From: Candidatus Aenigmatarchaeota archaeon
GTDB taxonomy: Archaea > Aenigmatarchaeota > Aenigmatarchaeia > PWEA01 > JACQIF01
Direction of reading: 5' to 3'
Length of the DNA stretch: 64,000 nt
NCBI GenBank assembly: GCA_016432325.1
Contig: CP066684.1
Coordinates: 1 to 64,000 of the forward strand
Shown here: positions 9,154 to 17,152 of the stretch, in pieces
How the letters are laid out: the number at the start of each line of letters is the position of its first letter
Numbering within the stretch: position 1 is the first letter of the stretch
Made by a program: the position numbers and the translations under genes
The notes under the pieces: model-generated
What the model was told of the DNA's origin: nothing
What the model saw: the letters and a program-made list of their open reading frames with translations, nothing else
Database searches by the model: none

Positions 9154-9549
9154 TCAAGAAGCCGCAAAGACTTCATCTCCCTCGTGCACGCGCTCGTTGA
9201 CGCGCATCCCTATGGATTGGCCGGGTCTCGCTTCTGTTACCTGCTCATGTTCGATTTGCATCGATGCGACGCGCTGCCTGAAGTTCGTCGAGCCGCCGCG
9301 TATGACTATCTCATCGCCCGCCTTTATCGTTGACGTCACGTCGACGACAGCGACGTTTATCTTCGGATAGAAGTGCGCGATTGTGCCGAGTTTGCGTCCG
9401 ACGGAATGAACGAGGGTCGTGGGGCCGGGCTTGGTTTGCGTCTTCGCTGCAGCCTTCTTGGGAGAGGATTTCATCGGCTTCTTTGCTGTCTTCTTGGCGG
9501 TTTTGCGCGCAGGCTTCTTAGAACTTTTCTTGGCTTTCTTCGCAGGCAT
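9154..9549 (-). CDS. EF-Tu domain II-like protein with Lys/Ala-rich N-terminal tail
   Basis: 131 residues starting MPAKKAKKSSKK. The first ~45 residues are almost only Lys, Ala, Pro and Ser, like a histone or ribosomal protein tail and likely nucleic-acid binding. The rest (VGRKLGTIAHFYPKINVAVVDV...AGDEIVIRGGSTNFRQRV...GQSIGMRVNERVHEGDEV) is a translation-factor beta-barrel of the kind annotated as translation elongation factor-like protein in archaea. No GTPase domain is present. Function is unknown; the basic tail and the neighbours (aIF6, eS24) suggest ribosome association. Confidence 0.75.
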   Translation of the reverse strand: MPAKKAKKSSKKPARKTAKKTAKKPMKSSPKKAAAKTQTKPGPTTLVHSVGRKLGTIAHFYPKINVAVVDVTSTIKAGDEIVIRGGSTNFRQRVASMQIEHEQVTEARPGQSIGMRVNERVHEGDEVFAAS

Positions 9550-9630
9550 ATCGTACACCGGTGCAGGAAAGTTCGGGGAGGTTGCTTATAAAATTACCTG
9601 TTCACGAGAATATGTATAACGGTGTTATAT

Positions 9631-9915
9631 CTACTTCTTCTCCGCAGGCGCCGCCTTTGCTTTCTTTTGGCGCAGACCTATTTTCTTCTCTCTCCAGACA
9701 AGCGCGCGCACCCGAGAAGACGCGGCTCCGTGCAGGGAGCGAACTTCGCACACTTCGGTGAGTTCGGCGTCCGCACCCACGAGTTTTGCGATTAACTGCT
9801 GCACGGTCGCGTTGGACGGCGTGGCTTCCCCGGGATGATCGATACTTACGACAAGCTCCTTCCTGTTGAACAGCTCGTTCGCACGCTCGCTGACGACCTT
9901 CAAATCGATTGCCAT
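9631..9915 (-). CDS. rps24e: Ribosomal protein eS24
   Basis: 94 residues from MAIDLKVVSER. It has the family pattern NRKELVVSIDHPGEATPSNATVQ and ends with a basic Lys/Ala tail. It is a small-subunit protein of archaea and eukaryotes. It lies in the usual archaeal neighbourhood with spt4 and rpoE upstream on the same strand. Confidence 0.93.
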   Translation of the reverse strand: MAIDLKVVSERANELFNRKELVVSIDHPGEATPSNATVQQLIAKLVGADAELTEVCEVRSLHGAASSRVRALVWREKKIGLRQKKAKAAPAEKK

Positions 9916-9973
9916 TTCATGCACACCTCATATCTTCTGTGCGGGGAAATTGAAAAGCGCAACTTTTCATATA

Positions 9974-10159
9974 TTACTTCACCTCTATAACATAGCGTCC
10001 GGCGGCTTTGACGTTCATTCCTTTCGCGATCTCGCTTTCCGCGTCGAACACAACAACAGTGCCTCTCCAGCTTCTTGTCATGTCCGTGGACTTGCACATC
10101 GGGCAGATGTCTCCCTCGACGATGCGCCTGCAGTTCTTGCACGCCTTTTCACGGACCAT
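9974..10159 (-). CDS. spt4: Transcription elongation factor Spt4 (RpoE'')
   Basis: 61 residues, typical length. The zinc ribbon shows two pairs, CKNC and CPMC, then SWRGTVVVFDAESEIAKGMNV. Spt4 pairs with Spt5 and clamps RNA polymerase on DNA. A GTG at 10165 would add two residues; the ATG at 10159 comes just after the rpoE stop, which indicates translational coupling. Confidence 0.93.
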   Translation of the reverse strand: MVREKACKNCRRIVEGDICPMCKSTDMTRSWRGTVVVFDAESEIAKGMNVKAAGRYVIEVK

Positions 10160-10161
10160 AT

Positions 10162-10869
10162 TCACTTCGCCTCCTCTGTCGCGGCCGCCTGCTCGGTTTC
10201 TACAGGAGCCTCGGTTGCGGCTTCCGCTGTCTTGACTTCCTTTGCGGCTTCCTCTCCATCCTCTTTCTTCGCTTCCTTCTTCAAACGCTCTGCGTTTGAA
10301 GTTTCCGCATCTTGCGCGGAAATCTTGGGCTCCTTGCGTTCCTTCAGTCCTTCCAGCCAGTGTATCGCACCGAGTTGAGGCTGTCTCATCGTCAGTCCTA
10401 TTTTCGCTTCCTTGGCGAACGAAACGGATATGATACGGGCGCGTACGACATCGCCTTTCTTCAGCACGCGCTTGCTCTCCTTGCCCGCGAGCACGCCGTT
10501 CTTCTTGTCCAGAGAAACGTAATCATTCATCACCTGCGATATGTGCACCAGCCCGTCCAACGGTCCCATGCGGACGAACGCGCCGAACTCCGTTATATCC
10601 ACGATCTCTCCTACGATGACCTCGTGCTCCTGAGGCATATACGTAAGAAGATTGAACTTTGCCGGGTAGTAGACTGCCCCTTCGCCCGGAACCATCCTTC
10701 CGTCTCCTACGTCGCTCACGTCTTCCACGGCGAGAACGACTCCAAGCTCTGGATTCACAACCCCTTCATACTGGTCCTGCACGGACTTCTCTATCGCGTC
10801 GGTGAGTTCGAGGCCCATCTTGCTTGCAGGGACCTTCACGTCGTCTTCGACTTCCAAAACTTTGTACAT
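10162..10869 (-). CDS. rpoE: RNA polymerase subunit E' (Rpo7)
   Basis: 235 residues; family members are usually about 180-190. The N-terminal RNP-like domain and the S1 domain (GEIVDITEFGAFVRMGPLDGLVHISQ) are intact to about residue 185. The last ~50 residues are an Ala/Glu/Lys-rich tail not found in most homologues. The start of this tail is encoded by two palindromes, CTTCAAACGC-GCGTTTGAAG and TTTCCGC-GCGGAAA (10274-10324), so it looks like an insertion of hairpin elements. Rpo7 forms the stalk with Rpo4 and binds nascent RNA. A TATA-like TATTTAAAA at about 10940 gives a leader of roughly 45 nt. Confidence 0.95.
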   Translation of the reverse strand: MYKVLEVEDDVKVPASKMGLELTDAIEKSVQDQYEGVVNPELGVVLAVEDVSDVGDGRMVPGEGAVYYPAKFNLLTYMPQEHEVIVGEIVDITEFGAFVRMGPLDGLVHISQVMNDYVSLDKKNGVLAGKESKRVLKKGDVVRARIISVSFAKEAKIGLTMRQPQLGAIHWLEGLKERKEPKISAQDAETSNAERLKKEAKKEDGEEAAKEVKTAEAATEAPVETEQAAATEEAK

Positions 10870-10975
10870 GCGAACACCATACTCTACCCTGCTTCCGTAT
10901 AGGAAAGCAAAAGGAGTATGATAAGACCGAGTTGAAGGTATTTAAAACCGACGGATCGCGGTTCAGGGAAACGAT

Positions 10976-11188
10976 TCAGGCCGGGGGCGTGGGCGTCGGG
11001 TCTGGGTATTCGTCTTTGCGGCCTCCGGGATCAATCTTTTTTGGCTGGAAGAGAACCCGAGGACGAATGCCATATCCCTCGTCCCAAACGGTGCAACCAT
11101 CCACTTCCGTGTTTCGAATGATTCTCAAGACACCCTCATCTGTGAGATGCCGTTCCCGTCTCTCGAAGTAATCTCTAAAAGTCGGCAT
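10976..11188 (-). CDS. Small hypothetical protein
   Basis: 70 residues, unrecognised. Charged N-terminal half (MPTFRDYFERRERHLTDEG), then WDEGYGIRPRVLFQPKKIDPGG and a Pro-rich end. Support for a real gene is a good TATA box (GGTTTAAATAAAC on the minus strand, about 11207-11219) at leaderless spacing from the ATG. Confidence 0.55.
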   Translation of the reverse strand: MPTFRDYFERRERHLTDEGVLRIIRNTEVDGCTVWDEGYGIRPRVLFQPKKIDPGGRKDEYPDPTPTPPA

Positions 11189-11212
11189 GGTGTACGTTAT
11201 ACACCGGTTTAT

Positions 11213-11755
11213 TTAAACCTTGTTTTCTGCGCCCAGTTTCCTCTTATACAGCGCTATCGCGTGTTCTATCGCGCGTATGGCGTCCTTGGCGCCCATCCAT
11301 GCGTCCACTTGCGCGACGCGCTCCTGCTCGCGGAACAGCGACTCGTAGAATGTCTGTATCTCTTGAAGTTGGTGCTGCTCGATGTCAGACAGATCCTTTA
11401 TTCTAGCCATGCGCGGATCCTTGTCCGGCACGCAAACAATAGCGTCGTCTCGGACGCCGTCCAGCGTCATTCTCAACAGCGCGACAGGCCTGCAGTCCAC
11501 GAGCGTACGCCGCGCGTTGGGCGCGGCACTCAGAACGATGACATCGAGAGGCGCGTTGCCTTCTGTGTACGTGCGAGGAACGAAACCAAGATCCCCCGGA
11601 GGCTTGTATGGGGTGTGTATCACGTGGGCGAGCGCGAAGATGTCCGTATGGTGGTGATACGCGTAGACGTTCGCAGAGTCCTTCGGTGTAACCACGACAA
11701 CGGTCACGATTTTAGGCACTGCCCGTCCGGGTTCAAGCGCGCTCCACAAATCCAT
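11213..11755 (-). CDS. Class I inorganic pyrophosphatase fold, active site degenerate
   Basis: 180 residues; the ATG at 11755 overlaps the TGA of the PIN gene. The whole length aligns with class I pyrophosphatase (LGFVPRTY, APLDVIVL, CRPVALLRMT, DDAIVCVPDKDP). Against the E. coli enzyme most catalytic residues are changed: Asp65 to Gly, Asp67 to Ala, Asp97 to Leu, Lys104 to Ala, Tyr141-Lys142 to Leu-Phe, and the N-terminal Lys29/Glu31/Arg43 set is not recognisable. Asp70 and Asp102 remain. The fold is kept, but normal Mg-dependent hydrolysis of pyrophosphate is unlikely. It may be a binding or regulatory paralogue. Confidence 0.8.
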   Translation of the reverse strand: MDLWSALEPGRAVPKIVTVVVVTPKDSANVYAYHHHTDIFALAHVIHTPYKPPGDLGFVPRTYTEGNAPLDVIVLSAAPNARRTLVDCRPVALLRMTLDGVRDDAIVCVPDKDPRMARIKDLSDIEQHQLQEIQTFYESLFREQERVAQVDAWMGAKDAIRAIEHAIALYKRKLGAENKV

Positions 11756-12138
11756 CACATTCCCTCCAGTTCCAGATGCGCGCGGCCCTTCATGGTTATC
11801 AGAGGCGTTCCGCGTTTGCGCAGCGCGCTTTGCAACGGCTTGTCTTGAGTAGCCACGACAGTGTCGCCTTCAGACGCCATCTCTTCTATCGCGCTGTCCG
11901 CCTTTTTCTCATGGTGCGGAACGATATGAACGTTTTTCTTTTCCACGAGCTGCAGCGCGAGCTTGGCGGCTTTGGCGTCTTTCGACTTGCCGCGCGAGAT
12001 GGAGACGAGTTCGATCACAACAGCCTCAGGAACGGCGAGCGTGTAGCTTCCTCCAAGAATCCTCCTGATCTCTCCGAAAACATCGATGCCGAACTGCCCG
12101 GGTATCATCAGGAAGTTGGCGTCCAAAACCACGCGCAT
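11755..12138 (-). CDS. PIN-domain RNase, FCF1/UTP24-like
   Basis: 127 residues from the ATG giving MRVVLDANFLMIPGQF; the longer upstream reading has no support. Acidic PIN residues are visible: Asp in LDANFLM, Glu in VPEAVVIELV and Asp in EGDTVVATQDKPL. Such archaeal PIN proteins resemble eukaryotic Fcf1/Utp24, which cut pre-rRNA. With no antitoxin gene beside it, an rRNA-processing role fits better than VapC toxin, but this is inference. Confidence 0.75.
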   Translation of the reverse strand: MRVVLDANFLMIPGQFGIDVFGEIRRILGGSYTLAVPEAVVIELVSISRGKSKDAKAAKLALQLVEKKNVHIVPHHEKKADSAIEEMASEGDTVVATQDKPLQSALRKRGTPLITMKGRAHLELEGM

Positions 12139-12167
12139 GGTTAGTTTACGCGTCGACAATAAAAAGG

Positions 12168-12854
12168 CTATTGCGCCCTCAGGAACTCCCCGACTTTCTT
12201 CACGTCCTCCGGCTTCCCGAAATCCAGCCAATAGTCCTTCAGCTCGTAAACGGCCACGTCCCCTGCGCGGGCGAGCGCGTTTATCGCGTCCGTGACTTCG
12301 TACTCCCCGCGCACGGACGGCTTTAGCGTTCGCAGGACGTCAAACACGTAAGGACTGAATTTGTAGAGGCCCGTGTTTATCAGATTCGTTGGCGGGACCT
12401 TCGGCTTCTCGAGAAGTTCGACCAGCGAACCGTTCTGCGTCACGAGGACTCCGTATTGGCTCGGATTCTCCACGCGAAGGCCCGCGACCACGCTCTGTTG
12501 GAACCGCGCCACTGTTCGGATGTCTTCGGGCGAATATAGATTGTCGCCCATCAGAACAACAAAGGACTCGCCGTTGACAAACTTCTCCGCGGCAAGAATG
12601 GCGTGGCCTGTTCCCTTCGGTTCTTCCTGATCAATTATCGCGACATCCGGATGTGCTTGGCGCAAATAATCCTCTAGAACTTCTTTCTTGTAGTTTACGA
12701 TAAGCGCGATTTCATCGATTCCTGCCTTGTTCAAAGACTCTACTATGTATTCGACGAACGGTTTGCCATTCACAGGAATCATGTGCTTGGGTTTGTCTTT
12801 TGTCAGAGGAAGCATGCGCGTTCCTTTGCCCGCAGCGAGGACGACGCACTTCAT
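12168..12854 (-). CDS. Sugar-1-phosphate nucleotidyltransferase
   Basis: 228 residues. The nucleotide-binding signature AAGKGTRMLPLTKDKPKHMIPV and a MGDNLY metal-binding segment define a hexose-1-phosphate nucleotidyltransferase. There is no left-handed beta-helix acetyltransferase part, so it is not a full GlmU. Its place in an operon-like run after glmS and yvcK/glmR suggests it makes UDP-GlcNAc or a related NDP-sugar, but UTP/dTTP-glucose specificity cannot be excluded. Confidence 0.85.
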   Translation of the reverse strand: MKCVVLAAGKGTRMLPLTKDKPKHMIPVNGKPFVEYIVESLNKAGIDEIALIVNYKKEVLEDYLRQAHPDVAIIDQEEPKGTGHAILAAEKFVNGESFVVLMGDNLYSPEDIRTVARFQQSVVAGLRVENPSQYGVLVTQNGSLVELLEKPKVPPTNLINTGLYKFSPYVFDVLRTLKPSVRGEYEVTDAINALARAGDVAVYELKDYWLDFGKPEDVKKVGEFLRAQ

Positions 12855-12864
12855 ACGCCGCACC

Positions 12865-13782
12865 TCATATCAGTACGCGTACGACCTGACCCAGCCTGTG
12901 CGGGTGGTGGCGATCGCCTTCGCCCAGCACGTCCGCGAGAACGGGTTCTGTGCCTAACGCGCGTACCGCTGCCTCGTCGACATCGACGTGGCCGTTGTCG
13001 CCGCGTCTCGAATTGAATATTGCATAATCCGGCACTCCCATCATGTAAGGCGCCAGTCTGGCGATAAAGTCAGAGCCCTTGAAGCCGGACGTTTCGCTTT
13101 TCTTTGTCGCCACGTTGCAGACATAGACAGTCTTCGCGTTGGAGTCGCAAATCGCCTTTGCGACGCCGCCGACCAGCAGATTCGGAATCACAGAAGTGTA
13201 GAGGTCTCCGGGGCCGAGGATAACAGCGTCGGCTTTCCTTATAGCCTCTAGCACAGGAGCGTAGGGCCTGGGAATCGGGTCAAGATAGACGCCTCCCACG
13301 GATCCGTCGCTCGCGCCTATCTCTTTCTCCCCGTAGATTACGCCGCCTTCCTCCATCACCGCCACCAGCGTAGCCTTTTCCAGGCTCACCGGAAGAACGT
13401 GGCGGCCTTCCCCCAAGCCGAGCCATGCTTCAGCCTCCTGCAGCGCCTCCTGCGCGTTGCCTTTCTCGAGCTGGATTGCATTGAGCATCAGATTTCCCAT
13501 GGCATGGCCGTCAAGGCTGGAGCCGCCGTTGAATCTGTAATTCATGGCGCGCGCCAATTTTGCGTGCGGCTCCTTGTCTGAGGCCAGCGCAGTGAACGCG
13601 AGCCTCACGTCGCCCCACGGCAGCGTGCCTAGTTCCTGACCAAGCCTGCCTCCGGAGCCTCCAGAATCGAACGTCGACACGACGGCGTCTATGTCAATCC
13701 AGTACTTCTTGAGTCCGGTGAGAAGAGTGTGACTGCCATGCCCGCCTCCGATCGTAACGACGCGTTTCTTCACGCCTTCCAT
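12865..13782 (-). CDS. YvcK/GlmR-type protein (CofD-like fold)
   Basis: 305 residues. Recognised by IGGGHGSHTLLTGLKKY, STFDSGGSGGRLGQELG, the LDGHAMGNLMLNA motif, LGPGDLYTSVIPNLLV and CNVATKKSET. In Bacillus the protein (also called gluconeogenesis factor) binds UDP-GlcNAc and stimulates GlmS. Here it lies directly between glmS and a sugar nucleotidyltransferase, so a link to the UDP-GlcNAc pathway is a fair inference. It ends 10 bp before the nucleotidyltransferase start. Confidence 0.92.
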   Translation of the reverse strand: MEGVKKRVVTIGGGHGSHTLLTGLKKYWIDIDAVVSTFDSGGSGGRLGQELGTLPWGDVRLAFTALASDKEPHAKLARAMNYRFNGGSSLDGHAMGNLMLNAIQLEKGNAQEALQEAEAWLGLGEGRHVLPVSLEKATLVAVMEEGGVIYGEKEIGASDGSVGGVYLDPIPRPYAPVLEAIRKADAVILGPGDLYTSVIPNLLVGGVAKAICDSNAKTVYVCNVATKKSETSGFKGSDFIARLAPYMMGVPDYAIFNSRRGDNGHVDVDEAAVRALGTEPVLADVLGEGDRHHPHRLGQVVRVLI

Positions 13783-13897
13783 GCTAACACCACCACACCA
13801 ATCTATTTAAAACGCCCCGGCGTTTTAAAGTTCTTACGAACAACGGTTCGTAAGTTTGCGAACCCTCGGTTCGCAAATACCGCCCTCACGGCGGTAA
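13783..13897. repeat. Tandem hairpins between yvcK/glmR and glmS
   Basis: Three perfect inverted repeats follow one another: TTACGAAC-aac-GGTTCGTAA, TTTGCGAAC-cct-CGGTTCGCAAA and ACCGCC-ctca-CGGCGGT. A TATA-like TTTAAA sits near 13805, so yvcK may have its own promoter. The hairpins lie just after the glmS stop and could stabilise or end that transcript, but they also match the window-wide hairpin family. Confidence 0.65.
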
Positions 13898-15655
13898 CTA
13901 TTTAACCGTCACGCTCTTCGCCAGATTGCGCGGACGGTCGGGGTCCTTGCCGCGCAGTACGGCCAGTTGATAAGCCAGGACCTGCATCGGGATTATCTGC
14001 AGTATGGGGTTGCATAGGCCCGTTTCAGGCACCTTGATGAAATAATCGAACGCCTCGTCCTTTTCAGGACCGACGCCTACGACGTACGCCCCGCGCGCGC
14101 GGACCTCGTGCGCGTTCGACAACGTCTCGCGCTTGTTTGCCGCAGAGAAAAAAACGATGCAGGGAGTGCCCTTCTCTATGAGCGCGATGGTGCCGTGTTT
14201 GAGCTCGCCCGCCTGCAAGGCCTCGACGTGTATGTATGAGACTTCCTTTATCTTTAACGCCGCCTCTTTCGCAGTCGCGTACTCGAGCTGGCGTCCTATC
14301 GTGAACACGTGTTCCATGCTCTTGAGCGTTTCTGCGAGTTCCTTCAAATGTTCCCGCGTGGAAACAGCAGTGAGGTTGTAGACGTCGTTTCTCGCGGAAT
14401 CAAGGACGCGCCTTCCTTCGTCCAGTTTCCCTTCCAGCGCGTACGCTGTCAGTACCATCAACGCGAGTTGTGCCGTATAAGCCTTAGTGGAGGCGACTCC
14501 TATCTCAGGACCGCAGTTGGTGAACAGAGCATACGATGATTCGCGGTGAAGCGTAGAACCCGCGACGTTGACGATGGCAACGACCTTCGCCTCCGCGTCC
14601 TTGGCCATTCTCACTGCCTCCAGCGTGTCTGCCGTCTCGCCAGACTGGGAAACCGCCAGGACCAGAGTGTCGGCGTCGATTAAGTGCGCGACGTTCTCGA
14701 ACTCGGACGAACGCACGGACGCGACGTTCTTGTCCGCGATCCTGGAAAACAGCAGGCGCCCGCTGATGCACGCGTGGTAGGCCGTGCCGGCGGCGACCAG
14801 CACGACGCTCTCCGCGTTTCGCACGTCCGTGGCAAGCCGGGTTATCACGGACGGATCCTGTTCAAGCGTCCTGGAAAGCGTTTCATACTGTTCCGCAATC
14901 TCCTTGAGCATGTAGTGTTCGAAGACTCCCTTTTCCGCGCTCTGCGCATCCCACTCTATCGTGCTGACGTCGCGCGTCACAGGGCCCGTCTGCAGGTTTT
15001 CGATGTGCAGGCCCTTTCCTATCACAGCAAAATCGTAATCGCCAAGGTAAACGACACGCTTCGTGTACTGCATGAACGCAGGGATGTCGGAGGCCGCGAA
15101 GTATTCGCCGTCCCCTACGCCCAGCACGAGCGGCGAGCCGTTGCGTGCCGCGACCATCGTGCCGTCCTTGTGCAGCGCTACGACAGCATAGCGGCCTTCG
15201 ATGCGTGCGACGGCATCGCGGGCGGCGTCGACGAACGTCTTGCCCTCGCGCATTCCCTGTTCGATGAGCTTCGGTATCACCTCGGTGTCCGTTTCGCTGT
15301 AGAAGACGTACTCTTTCAGGGCGGCCTTGAGCTCGCGGAAATTCTCTATTATGCCATTGTGGACGACAGCCACGGCGCCGTCGGAGCTCATGTGCGGATG
15401 CGCATTCTCCTGCGTGACGCCTCCGTGCGTGGCCCATCGCGTGTGGGCGATGCCCGTGTTCCCGCGGAGACCCGAGAATCCTTGGCTGTTGCCCAACGCG
15501 TCGACCTTTCCAACGGCCTTTACTACCTTTATGGACGGGTTGCCCACGACAGCTATTCCCGAACTGTCATAGCCCCTGTACTCCAGGCGCCTCAGTCCGT
15601 TGAGCAGTACCTCAGGTGCCTCTTTGCGTCCGCTGTAAGCGATTATCCCGCACAT
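13898..15655 (-). CDS. glmS: Glutamine-fructose-6-phosphate aminotransferase (isomerising)
   Basis: 585 residues. The N-terminal glutaminase starts with the catalytic Cys2 (MCGIIAYSG, EYRGYDSSGIAV). Two SIS domains follow, with AAGTAYHACISGRLLF, SQSGETADTLEAVRMAK and ASTKAYTAQLALM, and the usual KSVTV end. The enzyme makes glucosamine-6-phosphate, the first step to UDP-GlcNAc for glycans. It is divergent from an HTH regulator, and a palindrome lies between the two promoters. Confidence 0.97.
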   Translation of the reverse strand: MCGIIAYSGRKEAPEVLLNGLRRLEYRGYDSSGIAVVGNPSIKVVKAVGKVDALGNSQGFSGLRGNTGIAHTRWATHGGVTQENAHPHMSSDGAVAVVHNGIIENFRELKAALKEYVFYSETDTEVIPKLIEQGMREGKTFVDAARDAVARIEGRYAVVALHKDGTMVAARNGSPLVLGVGDGEYFAASDIPAFMQYTKRVVYLGDYDFAVIGKGLHIENLQTGPVTRDVSTIEWDAQSAEKGVFEHYMLKEIAEQYETLSRTLEQDPSVITRLATDVRNAESVVLVAAGTAYHACISGRLLFSRIADKNVASVRSSEFENVAHLIDADTLVLAVSQSGETADTLEAVRMAKDAEAKVVAIVNVAGSTLHRESSYALFTNCGPEIGVASTKAYTAQLALMVLTAYALEGKLDEGRRVLDSARNDVYNLTAVSTREHLKELAETLKSMEHVFTIGRQLEYATAKEAALKIKEVSYIHVEALQAGELKHGTIALIEKGTPCIVFFSAANKRETLSNAHEVRARGAYVVGVGPEKDEAFDYFIKVPETGLCNPILQIIPMQVLAYQLAVLRGKDPDRPRNLAKSVTVK

Positions 15656-15673
15656 AACATCCAGACGCGCGAG

Positions 15674-15729
15674 AGCTATATAAACAATCCTAAAATGGTT
15701 GTTATACCATTACAAAAGCTTTTATATAG
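15674..15729. promoter_or_regulatory. Divergent promoters with palindrome AATGGT-N6-ACCATT
   Basis: Between glmS (minus) and the HTH gene (plus) are two TATA boxes, CTATATAAA (about 15676-15684, serving glmS) and TTTTATATAGG (15719-15729, serving the regulator). Between them lies a perfect palindrome, AATGGT tgttat ACCATT, at 15694-15711. Its placement is that of an operator able to act on both genes; the obvious candidate binder is the adjacent HTH protein. Confidence 0.6.
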
Positions 15730-15753
15730 GTTTGTGCTTCGTATAGGCGATGT

Positions 15754-16701
15754 ATGGCCAAGAAGCTGCTGGTCGAGAGGCGCGCCGGGCGCGAGATGAC
15801 GCGTTCCATAGAGATACTGGAAAAGCCGGAGGGTGTTTCGTCCCTCGCATCCCCTCTGGCGTGGCGCATCCTCACGGAACTCTCGCACAAACCCGCCTAC
15901 CCGAACGAGCTGGCGCGCCGGATGCGCGTCCACGAGCAGAAAATTTATTACCACACCCGCAGGCTTCTTGCCGCAGGTCTGGTGGAAGTTGTGGGCGAGA
16001 CGCGCGTGCGCGGCGCTTCTGCGAAGATGCTGGCCCCCACCGCGGACGCGTTCGGCGTCGAGCTGCCTTCCACGAGGGAGGGCATCGCGCGCAAGGGCCC
16101 TTCAATGTCACCTCAGCTCAGGGATTTCCTGAGCGAATTTCTCCGACGGGGGGCGTTCGACGGTTCGATAGTCGTCGGCGCCCCCACACCCCACGGTCCT
16201 TACGATACGTCTGCGCGCGACGGGTATTACACCTCGCACCTTGCGATGTTCCTCGGCCAGTTCTGCTCTGTTCCGCAAGAACGGTTCATCGTGAAACTTG
16301 ACACGGAGGTGCGCGCGGAGCGCAAGGAGAAGCGCAACCTGATTCTCGTCGGCGGTCCGATAGTCAACACCGTTGTCGCCGATTTAGCAGCGTCGATGGC
16401 CGTCACAATGAAATACGCGGAGGGACGATGGGCCATCGTTTCAACGGCCAATGGACGTACGTACACGGACAGCCGCGACGTCCTGATAGCCAAGGTGCGC
16501 AACCCATGGGACGATTCGAAGAGGCTCATCGTTCTGGCGGGCCTTAAGGCCGCGGGAACGAAGACCTGCATCATCGCGCTCACGCAGTTCCACGAAAAAG
16601 TTCTGAAGGATTACGACAAGAACCGCGATTTTTATCGCATCCTGCGCGGATTGGACAGGGACGGAGACGGCAACGTGGACGATGTTGAAATTTTGGAGTA
16701 A
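15754..16701 (+). CDS. HTH regulator fused to an S-layer-like domain, with EF-hand loop
   Basis: 315 residues. Residues about 20-95 are an ArsR-like winged helix (SPLAWRILTELSHKPAYPNELARRM, then YYHTRRLLAAGLVEVVGE). The C-terminal half (NLILVGGPIVNTVVADLAA, later SKRLIVLAGLKAAGT) resembles the conserved segment seen in archaeal S-layer proteins, without any signal peptide or membrane helix. The end carries a calcium loop, DRDGDGNVDDVE, as in dockerins and EF hands. It probably binds the palindrome in its own promoter region and so may control glmS; the effector is unknown. Confidence 0.7.
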   Translation: MAKKLLVERRAGREMTRSIEILEKPEGVSSLASPLAWRILTELSHKPAYPNELARRMRVHEQKIYYHTRRLLAAGLVEVVGETRVRGASAKMLAPTADAFGVELPSTREGIARKGPSMSPQLRDFLSEFLRRGAFDGSIVVGAPTPHGPYDTSARDGYYTSHLAMFLGQFCSVPQERFIVKLDTEVRAERKEKRNLILVGGPIVNTVVADLAASMAVTMKYAEGRWAIVSTANGRTYTDSRDVLIAKVRNPWDDSKRLIVLAGLKAAGTKTCIIALTQFHEKVLKDYDKNRDFYRILRGLDRDGDGNVDDVEILE

Positions 16702-16723
16702 CGGCCTTGTCCGAAGAGAATGG

Positions 16724-17128
16724 TCACTTGACTTCCAGTTCCTCGACGTTTGAATTGCGCCTCAGAATCTCGCGTATCATCTTCACGTTCTCGCCGCCCT
16801 TGCCGATGACGCGCCCGCGGTCCTGCTGTTGAATCACGACAGTGACGCGCGTGCCGTTCGCCTCGACGCGCTCCGCCTCCGGAATCATGTTCTTGACGAA
16901 TTCGACCACGTTCGCGTTGTGCTCGAACACGCGGACGCGTTTCTTCAGGAGATTCTGCAACTTCTTTATGTTAGCGCCGCCCTTGCCGATGGCGAGACCC
17001 GCCTTGCCCTCCTCGACGACGAAGTAGACGTTCTCGTTGAGCACGCAATCCCGCGGCGAGACGTGCGTATGCTTCTCAAAAAGATTCATCGTGTTTATCG
17101 TATTAGAATCGAAGTCTCGGACAGACAC
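16724..17128 (-). CDS. nusA: NusA-like KH-domain transcription factor
   Basis: 134 residues if started at the GTG at 17128 (MSVRDFDSNTINTMNLFEKHTHV); TTG at 17140 would add four. Two KH domains carry the GxxG loops GKGG (AIGKGGANIKKL and VIGKGGENVKMI). Archaeal NusA lacks the N-terminal domain and S1 of the bacterial protein. It follows rpl30e in the conserved rpoH-rpoB-rpoA-rpl30e-nusA order. Exact role in archaea is unsettled. Confidence 0.9.
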   Translation of the reverse strand: MSVRDFDSNTINTMNLFEKHTHVSPRDCVLNENVYFVVEEGKAGLAIGKGGANIKKLQNLLKKRVRVFEHNANVVEFVKNMIPEAERVEANGTRVTVVIQQQDRGRVIGKGGENVKMIREILRRNSNVEELEVK

Positions 17129-17152
17129 ATTGACACCCAACGAAATAAAAAA

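Noticed and set aside
11755-12231. Longer PIN protein start at 12231
   Set aside because: The extra 31 residues lack PIN features and overlap the next gene's end; MRVVLDANF is the normal start.
14684-15799. 371-residue plus-strand ORF across glmS
   Set aside because: Antisense shadow; glmS on the minus strand has all conserved motifs.
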